64,000 bases of DNA from T3Sed10-213 sp012519365 (GCA_033809355.1 JAPXLV010000001.1:1-64000), one strand, 5' to 3'. Shown: positions 51,936-61,115, counted from the stretch's first letter. Notes: a model not told the origin generated them from the letters alone. Numbers and translations are program-made.

Positions 51936-52703
51936 TTAGCCTATTTGCTTGTCGTTGGGTTTTTTACAGATGCGGCGAGCCAGTTCGAGAAGTTGAGAAC
52001 GAATGGTCAATTTTTCCTTTTCCACATGGGCAAGATGAATGTCAAATCGCAGATGGTTATTTTCGGTGACGAATTCAATCATTCCGCCGCGAAGGGTGAA
52101 CTCTGGGATGTCGCTGATGGTAGCGGCAGCGCTGCCGGTGGTCATCGGAAGGAGGATGTCGAGATATTGTGCTTCTGAGGAGCAAAAAAACAAAATATCG
52201 CAGCGCTGCAGCAAGGCAGCGTATTTTTTACGATAGGCTTGGGCCGCTTCTTCTATGCTCTTTGCTCCGGCGGCATAGATTTCGAAGCGATCAATCTCCA
52301 CAAGTTCAATCTTTCGGTTATTGATTTTCCGATCCAAAACAGGGATAAATGCCTGACCAAACGGATTTTCCCCGATAATGCCGATCATCAATGGAGGTGC
52401 AGACGGCGTTTCGCCTTGAAGGGGCGTTTGTTTTTTTGCCTGATAGGTTTGATTTGCCTCCTGTTTTTCAGCGGGCCACTCAATAAACCGCATAAAATTA
52501 TATATAAAAGCCGCCTTAAGTTCGTATTCGACCTGCTCTGGGGTTTTGGCCTGGGCGGATACGCCGCTCACCGTTGAGGTAAAATCAGCGGCAACGGCGT
52601 GAGCAGAAGCAAAAATCAGGACCAAGACCATCCAGCAACGGGTTTTTCCGCCACCCCATGCAACAGCGTGACGGATGTCACCTTTCTCAAATTTAGGACG
52701 CAT
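51936..52703 (-). CDS. YfiR family periplasmic protein (DUF4154)
   Basis: A 255-residue exported protein. After a signal helix (about 22-40, TRCWMVLVLIFASAHAVAA) the mature domain matches YfiR/DUF4154: YELKAAFIYNFMRFIEWPAE, then PLMIGIIGENPFGQAF, RCDILFFCSSEAQYLDILLPM, ISDIPEFTLRGGMIEFVTENNHLRFDIHL and SQLLELARRI at the end. In Pseudomonas, YfiR represses the CHASE8 diguanylate cyclase YfiN; here the neighbour is a CHASE8-like hybrid kinase. AAGGAGCAA precedes the ATG at 52703. An insertion of about 30 residues rich in Q, K and P follows WPAE. Confidence 0.9.
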   Translation of the reverse strand: MRPKFEKGDIRHAVAWGGGKTRCWMVLVLIFASAHAVAADFTSTVSGVSAQAKTPEQVEYELKAAFIYNFMRFIEWPAEKQEANQTYQAKKQTPLQGETPSAPPLMIGIIGENPFGQAFIPVLDRKINNRKIELVEIDRFEIYAAGAKSIEEAAQAYRKKYAALLQRCDILFFCSSEAQYLDILLPMTTGSAAATISDIPEFTLRGGMIEFVTENNHLRFDIHLAHVEKEKLTIRSQLLELARRICKKPNDKQIG

Positions 52704-53035
52704 TTGCTCCTTTTTCGTCGGCATGGACGTCATTTTTTATTTGTATTTGGTTATAAAAACTCCCCAATAAGGGGTTTGGCTATCGCATTTGTTTCGCATC
52801 AAACGCGATGCCGCCATATATTTCGGTCTTGAATCGATAGGACTTAAGCGGTTTTACGAATTTGGCGTGCATTGTTTGGGATGAACCACAAAAAAACGCC
52901 AAAAGCCTGATTGTTTTGATCAGACTTTTGGCGTTTCGTCTATGTGTCCGATAATACGTACGGGGCTGTTATGAGCGACCCGCTTTCATACGTCCCGGCC
53001 CTGCTGAACTGGGACGCGGCCAGTGGGGTCAGACC
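52704..53035. other. gap between DUF1080 and YfiR genes
   Basis: About 330 bases with the terminator of the DUF1080 gene at 52888-52936 and a tiny CCCC/GGGG hairpin with T-tract near 52757-52774. No gene is recognised. Confidence 0.5.
52888..52936 (-). terminator. rho-independent terminator of the DUF1080 gene
   Basis: On the minus strand AACGCCAAAAG and CTGATC pair with GATCAG-type and CTTTTGGCGTT arms, a stem of about 17 bp with one mismatch, followed by TTTTTT. It lies 100 bases beyond the stop at 53036. Confidence 0.85.
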
Positions 53036-53692
53036 TTACGGCAGGGGTTTGACCATAATGTTCTTGAAATAGACAACACTTTCGGGGTCGTGTCCCTGCA
53101 GTGCAAAGGTGCCGCTGGACAGTTTACGTCCGGGCATAGAGGGGTAACCTGTTTCGCTGATGCCCTCTGGCTCAACATAATCCACGACGACCTTGCCATC
53201 CACTTTCACGATAATGCGTTGGCCGCGCACGATGATGTGCATCGTAAACCACTGGTTGTCTTGGGCCGGAGATTGGCGAACATCCTGTACTGCGTACAGT
53301 CCGCCTGTGCGGCGCCAGTCGGAATGGCTGTTGTTGATCTGGACTTCATAGCCTTTGTCCGGCCAGCCGGTTTCCTGATATTCGGTGTGGAAATAAATTC
53401 CCGAATTGGCCTTGGGTTTGGTCATTACCTCGGCTTTGAACTCAAAATTTTTGAAATTTGCACCCATGACCGGGCCGGTGTAGAACAGGTGACTTCGTGG
53501 CCCATTGACGACGATCATTCCGTCCTGGACGTTAAAGGTATCCTTGTTCTCGCTGGCACGCCAGCCGTTGAGCGTCTTTCCGTCAAACAGGCTAAACCAG
53601 CCGTCGGCTTTGGCGTCTTTTTTTTCGGCGGTCTGGCAGCCGGACACCATCACCAAGGCACACAGCAGCACAATTGTACAAATACGAGCCAT
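53036..53692 (-). CDS. DUF1080 (3-keto-disaccharide hydrolase family) lipoprotein
   Basis: A 218-residue predicted lipoprotein with signal helix ICTIVLLCALVMVSGC and lipobox VSGC, followed by a concanavalin-like DUF1080 domain: WFSLFDGKTLNGWRASENKDTF, VVNGPRSHLFYTGP, NFEFKAEVMTKPKANSGIYFHTEY, YEVQINNSHSDWRRTGGLY, VKVDGKVVVDYVEPEG, and IALQ-like FALQGHDPESVVYFKNIMVKPL. This domain is greatly expanded in planctomycetes, and related proteins hydrolyse or bind 3-keto-glycosides. AGGAGACAAA precedes the ATG at 53692. It appears monocistronic. Confidence 0.92.
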   Translation of the reverse strand: MARICTIVLLCALVMVSGCQTAEKKDAKADGWFSLFDGKTLNGWRASENKDTFNVQDGMIVVNGPRSHLFYTGPVMGANFKNFEFKAEVMTKPKANSGIYFHTEYQETGWPDKGYEVQINNSHSDWRRTGGLYAVQDVRQSPAQDNQWFTMHIIVRGQRIIVKVDGKVVVDYVEPEGISETGYPSMPGRKLSSGTFALQGHDPESVVYFKNIMVKPLP

Positions 53693-53825
53693 AGTTTGTC
53701 TCCTAAACAAAAGTCATCCCTCGTCCGCCGTTTCCGGGTTACCGGCAGACATCAGCCTCTATTGTACCCGCGCCGCGGACGAAGTCGATTACAACATTTA
53801 CCACTGCGCGTTTTTGAACGCAGGG

Positions 53826-53854
53826 TTGACAGAAAAGGACAGAGAAACTACGAT
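53826..53854 (+). promoter_or_regulatory. promoter of ileS
   Basis: TTGACA (53826-53831), 17 bases, TACGAT (53849-53854), with a leader of about 27 bases to the ATG at 53888. There is no room for a T-box. Confidence 0.6.
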
Positions 53855-53887
53855 ACTGCATTCTGGATTTCATAAAAGGGACAAATT

Positions 53888-56749
53888 ATGTCTGATACCA
53901 AAAAACAAGCAAAAAATTACCGGGATACGTTGAATTTGCCGCAGACCTCGTTTGCGATGAAGGCAAATCTGACGCAGCGTGAGCCGCAGCAGCGGAAACT
54001 CTGGGAACAGGAAAAGATTTACGAGAAGATTCAGGCTGCGCGGGCAGGCCGACCGCTGTATGTGCTGCACGACGGGCCGCCATATGCCAACGGCGACATC
54101 CATGTGGGGCACGTGATTAACAAGGTGCTCAAGGATTTTGTCGTCAAGTACAAAACGATGAGCGGGTTTTGTGCGCCGTATGTGCCGGGCTGGGACTGTC
54201 ACGGGCTGCCAATTGAGGTCAAGGTGATGGCCGAGCTGGGCCAGAAGGCCCCGTCCATGAGCAAACCCGAGATCCGCAAGGCCTGTCAAAAATACGCCTC
54301 CAAATACGTCAAACTGCAAACCAAACAGTTTCAGTCGCTGGGCGTGTTCGGCGACTTTGATAATCCGTACCTGACGTTTAAGCCGCAATATGAGCAGGGT
54401 ATTCTTGAAATCTTTGCCGAATTGGTGAGCAACGGCCTGGTGTATAAGCAGCTCAAACCCATTCACTGGTCGGTCGGCTGTGAGACAGCCCTGGCCGATG
54501 CGGAGTTGGAGTACAAAGATATTTCCTCGGCCAGCATCTATGTCAACTTTCCTTTGGACGATGAGTCTGCTGCGCAGGTGCGACAGATGGGGCTGGCCCC
54601 TGCCGATGCGCAGGTGTGTTTTATGATCTGGACGACCACGCCCTGGACGCTTGCGGCCAATCTGGCCGTGGCGCTGCACCCGGCGCTGGACTATGTCGGG
54701 CTGACGTATGAAAAGAATGGCCGCAAGTTCACCGCCATCGTCGCCAAAGAACGGCTCGAGGCGGTTCTCAAGGCCGCCGGCTTGCAAGACGGTCAATACA
54801 CCGTCAGCAGCCCGCTGCCCGGTTCGCGGCTTGAAAGGCTGCGGTATAAACATCCGTTTGTGGAATCGAATCCGACCGATAAAGACGCCTGGTTTGCCAT
54901 CAATGCCCAGTACGTCACCACGGAGGACGGCACGGGCATTGTGCATATCGCCCCTGGCCACGGCGTGGAGGACTACCAAGCGGGAATCCAATACGACCTG
55001 GCGATTTATTCCCCCGTCAAAGACGACGGGACCTATGATGACAGTGTGCCGTCCTGGCTGGTCGGTAAAAGTGTGCTGCAGGTGGATCCGGAAGTCATCG
55101 CCCACTTAAACCGCATCGGCCTGTTGGTCCATGAGGAGAAAATCGTGCACAGTTACCCGCATTGTTGGCGGAGCAAGATGCCGGTGATCTTCCGCGCGAC
55201 CGAGCAGTGGTTTATCAGTGTGGGTCGTCCCGTGGAACGCTTTGGCAAGAGTCTGCGCAATATGGCGCTGGAGCAGATTAAACAGGTGCAGTGGATTCCG
55301 GCCTGGGGCCAAAAGCGAATTCAGGGCATGCTGGAATCGCGTCCGGACTGGTGCATCAGCCGACAGCGATCGTGGGGCCTGCCGATTCCGGTGTTTGTCA
55401 ACAGTCAGGGCCGGGCGCTGTTGACCAAAGAATCGGTATTGGCCGTGGCTCGGCATATCGGAAAAAAAGGATCGGACAGTTGGTTTGCCGATTCGCCGCA
55501 AGAGATTCTTGGGCAGGATTTTGTGCTGCCGGACGGGTTTAGCTGGGAGGATTTGCAGAAAGAGGAAAATATCTTTGATGTTTGGTTCGAGTCCGGATGC
55601 AGCTGGCACAGTGTCATTGAGATGGCCGGCATGCCGATCCCGGTGGATTTGTATCTGGAAGGTTCCGATCAACATCGCGGGTGGTTTCAGTTATCCCTGC
55701 TGCCGGCGCTGGGGGCGCGCGGCATAGCCCCGTTCAAAACCGTGCTGACCCACGGCTTTACTGTCGATGAGAAGGGGATGAAGCAATCCAAGTCTGCCGG
55801 CAACTATGTCAGCGCACTGGAGGAGATTAACAAATACGGCGCCGATATACTGCGTCTGTGGGTTGCGTCGGTGAATTATCAGGAAGACATGCGGTGCAGT
55901 GATGAATTGATTGGACGGCTGCAGGATGCCTATCGCAAGATCCGCAACACGCTGCGATATCTGCTGAGCAATATCAACGACTTTGTCCCGGCCGAGATGG
56001 CGGTGCCGTATGCGCAGATGCACATCATCGATCGCTGGGCGATGGATCGGCTTGAGGAGTTGATTGGCCGAGTCCGCCAGGCATATGAGAACTTCTTGTT
56101 TCATCGGGTCTTTAGTCTGCTGTATAACTTCTGTACGGTGGAGATGAGCAGCATCTATATGGATGTGCTCAAGGATCGGATGTACTGTGAGGCCGCCGAC
56201 AGTCCCGCTCGACGCAGCGGCCAGACGGCCATGTATCGCATCCTGGACGCGTTGATTCGTCTGCTGGCGCCGGTGCTGGTGCATACTGCCGAGGAGGCCT
56301 GGGCGGCGGTGCCGTATAAAAGCGAACCGGCCGAGTCTGTGCATCTGGCGACACTGCCCGAAGCGGATACCGCGATTGATCCGGCTGTCGACGCGGCGAT
56401 GTGGCAGCAGGTCATGGCGCTGCGGGATGAAGTGCTCAAGGTGCTCGAAGGCTTGCGCAAAGAGCAAACCATCCGCTCCAATCAGGAAGCGGCGGTGCGT
56501 ATCGTTACGCCCGATGAGGCGACGATCGCCGCGGTCGAACGCATCGGTATTGAGACATTCGCCGCGTTGTGTATTGTCAGCGAGGTGCAGGTCGAAAAAG
56601 GCGATTCTTTCACGGTCGAGGCCCAAAAGAGCCCCTATGCCAAATGTGCCCGCTGCTGGAACTTCTGGCCGTCGGTCGGGCAAAACCCAGAGTATCCCGA
56701 TTTGTGCGCCCGCTGCGCTGCAGTGGTGCAAAAGAATTCTGGATTTTGA
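53888..56749 (+). CDS. ileS: isoleucyl-tRNA synthetase
   Basis: A 953-residue class I synthetase. HIGH motif in DGPPYANGDIHVGHV (about residue 60); editing domain CP1 with MIWTTTPWTLAANLAVAL and HIAPGHGVEDYQ; KMSKS motif in KGMKQSKSAGN (about 630). The C-terminal zinc-binding CARCWNFWPSVG...CARC closes the protein as in type 1 bacterial IleRS. Length is normal. AAGGGACA lies before the ATG at 53888. It converges on the metal-importer operon with 42 bases between stops. Confidence 0.97.
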   Translation: MSDTKKQAKNYRDTLNLPQTSFAMKANLTQREPQQRKLWEQEKIYEKIQAARAGRPLYVLHDGPPYANGDIHVGHVINKVLKDFVVKYKTMSGFCAPYVPGWDCHGLPIEVKVMAELGQKAPSMSKPEIRKACQKYASKYVKLQTKQFQSLGVFGDFDNPYLTFKPQYEQGILEIFAELVSNGLVYKQLKPIHWSVGCETALADAELEYKDISSASIYVNFPLDDESAAQVRQMGLAPADAQVCFMIWTTTPWTLAANLAVALHPALDYVGLTYEKNGRKFTAIVAKERLEAVLKAAGLQDGQYTVSSPLPGSRLERLRYKHPFVESNPTDKDAWFAINAQYVTTEDGTGIVHIAPGHGVEDYQAGIQYDLAIYSPVKDDGTYDDSVPSWLVGKSVLQVDPEVIAHLNRIGLLVHEEKIVHSYPHCWRSKMPVIFRATEQWFISVGRPVERFGKSLRNMALEQIKQVQWIPAWGQKRIQGMLESRPDWCISRQRSWGLPIPVFVNSQGRALLTKESVLAVARHIGKKGSDSWFADSPQEILGQDFVLPDGFSWEDLQKEENIFDVWFESGCSWHSVIEMAGMPIPVDLYLEGSDQHRGWFQLSLLPALGARGIAPFKTVLTHGFTVDEKGMKQSKSAGNYVSALEEINKYGADILRLWVASVNYQEDMRCSDELIGRLQDAYRKIRNTLRYLLSNINDFVPAEMAVPYAQMHIIDRWAMDRLEELIGRVRQAYENFLFHRVFSLLYNFCTVEMSSIYMDVLKDRMYCEAADSPARRSGQTAMYRILDALIRLLAPVLVHTAEEAWAAVPYKSEPAESVHLATLPEADTAIDPAVDAAMWQQVMALRDEVLKVLEGLRKEQTIRSNQEAAVRIVTPDEATIAAVERIGIETFAALCIVSEVQVEKGDSFTVEAQKSPYAKCARCWNFWPSVGQNPEYPDLCARCAAVVQKNSGF

Positions 56750-56791
56750 ATTCTTCCGGCTCAAGGGGGCCGTTCCGCGGTGCGGGTGAAC

Positions 56792-57595
56792 TTATTCTGC
56801 ACCGGTGGGCAGAAGGCGGCGGCCCAAGGCCGCGGCGGCGAAGATCAGTGTGCTTAACAGGACAATACACGCACCGGTGGGCAGGTTGGTATAAAACGAC
56901 ACTAAAAAACCACCCACCGCGCTGGCCATACCCAGCAAGATAGAGACAGCGACAACGGCGCGATGACCTTTGCAGATTTGATAGGCGGCGGCGGCGGGGT
57001 TGGTGATGAGCGAGAAGATCATCAACCCGCCGATCATCTCGAGATTCAGCGCCAGCGTCAAGCCGCACAAGACCAAAAAGCACCCATAGACAAATTGTTC
57101 ATGGATGCCGGTGGCTGCGGCGAGGGAACGGCTAAACAGCAGGGCCTTGAGTTCCTTGTTGAACACGATCGCAAAGACCGCCAGCGCTGCCGCCAGAATG
57201 GTAATAGCAATGACGGTGCTTTTGCGAACGAACAGAATGCTGCCCCACAGCATCGCGAGCATGTGCCCCCGTCCTTCTTCGGCCAGTCCCATCCCCAGAA
57301 ACGTCAATCCCAGCATCAGCGAAAAGACAATCGCCAGTCCCACGTTGGTATCCACGCGCGCGGTGTGCGGGTGGAGGGTCGTCAGCGACAGCGCAGTTAG
57401 GATCGACAGGCTCACCGCTCCCACCAGCGGATTGGCTCCAATCAGCACGGCGAAAATCGTCCCGGCCATCGCAGCGTGTGCGATACACGTGCCGATAAAC
57501 GGCATTCGCATCCCGACGATATACACGCCCAAAAATGCCGAGGCCGCACCGGAAATCGCCCCGGCCAGCAGAACCGGATAAAAAAAAGCGTCCAT
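56792..57595 (-). CDS. znuB: ABC-3 family metal-ion permease (ZnuB/MntB type)
   Basis: A 267-residue polytopic permease with about eight helices. MRMPFIGTCIAHAAMAGTIF and TLALNLEMIGGLMIFSLITNPAAAAYQI contain the conserved ABC-3 segments (GxxxxHAA...; GxLLVxAxLxxPAAxA-like). Such proteins form the membrane channel of zinc, manganese or iron importers. Last gene of the minus-strand operon, starting 36 bases after the ATPase stop. The metal cannot be read from sequence. The nearby NikR-type regulator leaves nickel open. Confidence 0.88.
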   Translation of the reverse strand: MDAFFYPVLLAGAISGAASAFLGVYIVGMRMPFIGTCIAHAAMAGTIFAVLIGANPLVGAVSLSILTALSLTTLHPHTARVDTNVGLAIVFSLMLGLTFLGMGLAEEGRGHMLAMLWGSILFVRKSTVIAITILAAALAVFAIVFNKELKALLFSRSLAAATGIHEQFVYGCFLVLCGLTLALNLEMIGGLMIFSLITNPAAAAYQICKGHRAVVAVSILLGMASAVGGFLVSFYTNLPTGACIVLLSTLIFAAAALGRRLLPTGAE

Positions 57596-57631
57596 TTTTT
57601 TTCTTTGCGATTTGTTCTCAGTTGTTGGGTC

Positions 57632-58453
57632 TTAGTTCTTCTGACTTCTGTCCTCCGTTAACGGCCGACAATAGAGATACGGCCGCAAGTCGGCTTGGAC
57701 GAGGGTAACACGGGCCTGATAAACCTGCTCCACGGCAGGTGAGGTCAGGGTCACCGGCGTTGGGCCGTCTGCGGCGATGCGGCCGTTGTGCAGCACGATG
57801 GTTCGGTCGGCATTTAGCGGCAGCGACTGGAGTTCGTGCGAGACAAGAATCACGGTTAAGTTCAGTTGACGATGAAGGGCGCTGATCAAATCGATGATTT
57901 GGAATTTCCAGTTCAAATCCAGATTGGCGACCGGTTCGTCGAGAATCAGCAAGTGCGGCTGTTGTGCCATTGCACGGGCGATGAGGACTTTTTGTTGCTG
58001 GCCGCCGGACAGGCTTCGGAATGTCTGATCGCGACGGTCGGCGATGCCCAGCGTTTCCAGCCACTGGTCGGTGACGGCAAAATCGGCACGCCTCAGCGGC
58101 ACCCCCAACGGCTTGCGTGCCGCTCGTCCCATCACCGCCACTTCGCGTACCGTAAATGGCAGATCGGCGTTGTAGTCTGTGCGTTGAGGAATATAGCCGA
58201 TGCGTTTGCGCAGGCGGCATTTGCCCCAGGCGCTGAGCGTATTTAAGGCGATGCCGTCGAATCGGACAACGCCCGTATCCGGTCGCGTCAGTCCGCAGCA
58301 GACGTTCAGCAGCGTTGTTTTGCCGGCGCCGTTGGGGCCGATTAGATTGATCATTTGCCCGGTGTCTATGCTCAACCGGTCGATGTCGAGGACTCGCCGA
58401 CCCGATCGCGTCATGCTCACATTCGACAAGCTGATCGAGACCCCCCCGTTCAT
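57632..58453 (-). CDS. znuC: metal ABC transporter ATPase (ZnuC/MntA type)
   Basis: A 273-residue ATPase with Walker A GPNGAGKTTLLN (about 39-50), Q-loop YIPQRTDYNADLPFTVRE, signature SLSGGQQQKVLIARAM, Walker B HLLILDEPVANLDL and switch histidine in VILVSHEL. YIPQR...DLPFTVREVAVMGR is typical of ZnuC/MntA ATPases. Its ATG overlaps the stop of the binding-protein gene by 4 bp. Confidence 0.93.
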   Translation of the reverse strand: MNGGVSISLSNVSMTRSGRRVLDIDRLSIDTGQMINLIGPNGAGKTTLLNVCCGLTRPDTGVVRFDGIALNTLSAWGKCRLRKRIGYIPQRTDYNADLPFTVREVAVMGRAARKPLGVPLRRADFAVTDQWLETLGIADRRDQTFRSLSGGQQQKVLIARAMAQQPHLLILDEPVANLDLNWKFQIIDLISALHRQLNLTVILVSHELQSLPLNADRTIVLHNGRIAADGPTPVTLTSPAVEQVYQARVTLVQADLRPYLYCRPLTEDRSQKN

Positions 58454-59292
58454 TGGAGCGCCTCAGCCAGTCGGGCCAGATTGTTGCGGACCAGTTCATC
58501 AAAGGCCGGTACGGCGTCGGTGAAGGCTGGGCTGTGCGGGAAATTGCTGAACACCGCTGCCGGCGCCTCAAGCCGGTCAGCCAAGGCGTGGGCAAGCCGG
58601 GTACCTTCCTGTTGATTGGCAATGATGCAGCGGACATCGCGCCCCTGGGCGGCGCTAAGGGCGGCGTTGATGTTGGCGGCGGTTTCGATGTCCCCGCCGG
58701 AAAAGGACGCAACCGAGTTTAGCCCCAGCCATTGGGCAAAGACCGCTTGATGGCGGCTGGTCAGCACGGCCGCTCCGCGAAGGCCACGGCTGTCGATAAA
58801 GGCGGCGCATTCGGCCTCAAGGGCCTCCATTCGCTTGGCAATCTGTTCAAGACGTTTTCGAAAAGTCGCCTCGCGGTGGGGGTATTCGGCGATGAGTATT
58901 TCGGCGGTTTGCTGTGCCATTGCCAGATAGGTCCGCGGGACACACATCCCGGGCGGGACGACCAGGGTCGCAAGGTGCGGTCCGCGGCCGTTGTCGGGTA
59001 AAATCGTACCGATACTCTCCTGAAAATCGAACGCCAGCAGCAGTCGACAATGATGCAGACGACGCATATCGGCCGGAGTGATGTCAAAATGCCCCGGGCA
59101 CATCCCCGGCGGCACGACACTAAAGACCGCTGTTTCGTCGCCGCACACGTCTTGCACAATCGCAAGCAGATAGGAATTGGTCACGGCAATTTCGACCGCA
59201 GGCGTATCGGGTGCCTGGCCGCAGCCGTTGATAAGCCACCCCAGCACTGCTGCTATCGAGCCTGCCCAAAGCCCTCGTCCACGCAAGCTCAT
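58450..59292 (-). CDS. znuA: metal-binding lipoprotein of ABC importer (ZnuA/TroA type)
   Basis: A 280-residue cluster A-I solute-binding protein. Lipobox in WLINGC after a short signal helix. The mature part carries VTNSYLLAIVQDVCGDE, then PGHFDITPADMRRLHHCRLLLAF with the first histidine ligand. The long backbone helix is followed by TSRHQAVFAQWLGL with the next histidine, and then DVRCIIANQQEGTRLAHALADRLEAPAAVFSNFPHS. The His-rich loop of ZnuA is lacking. Zinc or manganese is most likely. It overlaps the upstream pseudopilin gene and downstream ATPase by 4 bp each. Confidence 0.85.
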   Translation of the reverse strand: MSLRGRGLWAGSIAAVLGWLINGCGQAPDTPAVEIAVTNSYLLAIVQDVCGDETAVFSVVPPGMCPGHFDITPADMRRLHHCRLLLAFDFQESIGTILPDNGRGPHLATLVVPPGMCVPRTYLAMAQQTAEILIAEYPHREATFRKRLEQIAKRMEALEAECAAFIDSRGLRGAAVLTSRHQAVFAQWLGLNSVASFSGGDIETAANINAALSAAQGRDVRCIIANQQEGTRLAHALADRLEAPAAVFSNFPHSPAFTDAVPAFDELVRNNLARLAEALQ

Positions 59293-59978
59293 CGATGGCC
59301 CTCAAACGATCCGATTTCGTTGCCGTTTTTCAGCCGCATCCGCACAATGAACCCCTGTTTTTGTTCGGGATTGAACCATGTTTGCCGCGGCACCGGGTAG
59401 CGATTGGCAAAGTGCTGTCGAACCTGTTGGGGGTCAAACTTCGGGCCGACACTAAACAGCGTCCACTGAACCGGCGAGGTGTCCGGTTCGCTGTACCATT
59501 GACCCCGTTCTTCCTCGATGGTGCTGCAGGCCGGGAACCCGTCGGGCACCCAGAGCCGTGAGCGAATGGAGGGATGAATCCTGCCGCGGTCGCGAATGAC
59601 CTGGCCGACGCTGCGGTACTTATAGGTGCGACCGGGATGAAAGCGGTCTTCCATCAATGCGGCCATCGGGTCGGTCGGGTCCGTGCCCGGCAGATAATGC
59701 TCTGCTGTTAGCTCGTCAGGAAGTTGAAACAAATGTTCATCGAGCGAGCCGGTTTGGCAATCTTCCCGCGTGGGCGGACAGGTGTTGTGATCCAGATGGT
59801 AGGCGTTCAGGGCCAGGGCAATCTGCCGCAGATCGGCGTTGACCGCGACAAGGGTCGCCTGCTGACTGGCCCGTCGCAGCGCCGGCGTTACAATGGCCAG
59901 CAGCGTTGCGACAATCGCAATCACGACCAGTAGTTCTATCAGAGTAAACGCCTTGGTTTTTGGATTTCTCATTCGCAT
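59289..59978 (-). CDS. type II secretion/type IV pseudopilin-like protein
   Basis: A 229-residue protein with a class III signal, NPKTKA then FTLIELLVVIAIVATLLAIVTPAL: an 10-residue basic leader, Ala rather than Gly at -1, the Glu5 of the mature pilin, and one helix. The remainder carries DLRQIALALNAYHLDHNTCPPTRED, resembling the GspG-like alpha-loop, and PFF-free tail with FSVGPKFDPQQV. Planctomycetes encode many such H/G-type proteins. It sits between the dockerin-tailed gene (10-bp overlap) and the metal-binding lipoprotein gene (4-bp overlap), an unusual position. Confidence 0.85.
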   Translation of the reverse strand: MRMRNPKTKAFTLIELLVVIAIVATLLAIVTPALRRASQQATLVAVNADLRQIALALNAYHLDHNTCPPTREDCQTGSLDEHLFQLPDELTAEHYLPGTDPTDPMAALMEDRFHPGRTYKYRSVGQVIRDRGRIHPSIRSRLWVPDGFPACSTIEEERGQWYSEPDTSPVQWTLFSVGPKFDPQQVRQHFANRYPVPRQTWFNPEQKQGFIVRMRLKNGNEIGSFEGHR

Positions 59979-61012
59979 TCGTTCGCAACCGGCCGCTGCG
60001 CCAGACCGGCCCTTTCGGCCAGCCAGAAGGACGCCGCCTCGGCCAGATCGACCAGATCGACCCTGTAATCGCCGTTGATATCGCCGGGCAGGTTGCCGCG
60101 CGGCCGTCCGCGGTCGGTTAAGACCTGTCCGTTGCCGTCGTAGTTGACCACCCAGATATGATACCCGTCAATGCAGGGAAAATACAGGGTACTTTCCTGA
60201 TTCAGTATGCCGATTACATCTATCGGCCCGTCGGGACAGGCGTAGCGTGAAAAGCCCTGTCCGATGCCCAGTTTTACCGGAAACGTCAGGCCGTTTTCGT
60301 CGGTGACCGTGATTTGGCTGTTCGGGGTCCAGTTTTCCGGATCGGCAATCGTGACATTATTCAGCCGCACACGCCGTCCTTGATAATACTCCGGCCCGGC
60401 CAATCGGTTCGGATCGAAAATAAAACGGTCGGATTCATCTTTTAGCAGGTCAACCGTAATTTCTTCCGGCGCCGGCAGGCCGACAGCCGGTTGAAGCAGT
60501 TCAATGGCAAAGTCGAATTGTGGATCTTTTTCGTGCAGTTCATTGATGTTAATCTTGCCTTTGAAAAATTTATAATAGCCCGTAACTTTTACACGATCGC
60601 CGGCCTGAAAGACATAGCCGCTGATTGGGTCGCGATTGATGCGGTACAGTTCCTCTGTCAATTGGGCGTCGGTGTAATCGTCGGAACTGGAGACGTTGCT
60701 GTAATTTTGTCCGAACCAGACGGCGGTGCCGGCAGGGTCGGGTTGGCCGTTGGGGTCGGTTTCGCCCTGGATGAAGATTTGCCACTGGCCGCCCATTCCT
60801 ACGGCTGACGGTGTGGGATCGAGCATCTCTTCGGGATTGTTCAAAAGGATGCCGGTGATAATCACTTTGTCTGTGGCGGTGTAGGTGCCAATGCCGTTGT
60901 GATCGACCGCCTGAAGCTGCCGATGTGTGACCTCGGCAACAGTCGGATTTGCGGCCGCCTGAAGAGAAATAATGGACAAAATAATTCCTGAAATAACCGT
61001 GATTCTTTTCAT
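59969..61012 (-). CDS. secreted OB-like protein with C-terminal dockerin-type repeat
   Basis: A 347-residue exported protein. Signal peptide ISGIILSIISLQAAA (cleavage near 21). The body has two beta-rich segments resembling OB or nucleic-acid-binding folds (TATDKVIITGILLNNPEEM; QAGDRVKVTGYYKFFKGKININELHEKD; GRRVRLNNVTIADPENW; TVTDENGLTFPVKLG). The C-terminus LPGDINGDYRVDLVDLAEAASFWL is one dockerin-like EF-hand with Ca2+ ligands in DINGDYRVDLVD. Function unknown. It is the first gene of a five-gene operon, with a strong promoter 75 bases upstream. Confidence 0.75.
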   Translation of the reverse strand: MKRITVISGIILSIISLQAAANPTVAEVTHRQLQAVDHNGIGTYTATDKVIITGILLNNPEEMLDPTPSAVGMGGQWQIFIQGETDPNGQPDPAGTAVWFGQNYSNVSSSDDYTDAQLTEELYRINRDPISGYVFQAGDRVKVTGYYKFFKGKININELHEKDPQFDFAIELLQPAVGLPAPEEITVDLLKDESDRFIFDPNRLAGPEYYQGRRVRLNNVTIADPENWTPNSQITVTDENGLTFPVKLGIGQGFSRYACPDGPIDVIGILNQESTLYFPCIDGYHIWVVNYDGNGQVLTDRGRPRGNLPGDINGDYRVDLVDLAEAASFWLAERAGLAQRPVANECE

Positions 61013-61086
61013 ACGCCGCCCCGCCTTTCCGATAACAAAAGGGTTGTCTTATCGCGCATACGTTTTTTGATTTTTTGCTACGTTCA

Positions 61087-61115
61087 ACCATAAAGCCCCA
61101 AGCCTGCCTTGTCAA
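61087..61115 (-). promoter_or_regulatory. promoter of the dockerin-pseudopilin-metal importer operon
   Basis: On the minus strand consensus TTGACA (complement of 61110-61115), 17 bases, TATGGT (complement of 61087-61092). The predicted start is about 70 bases before the ATG at 61012. No inverted repeat typical of Zur or NikR overlaps it. Confidence 0.65.

Noticed and set aside
53711..53887. T-box leader for ileS
   Set aside because: The promoter-to-ATG distance is about 30 bases and no T-box consensus is present.
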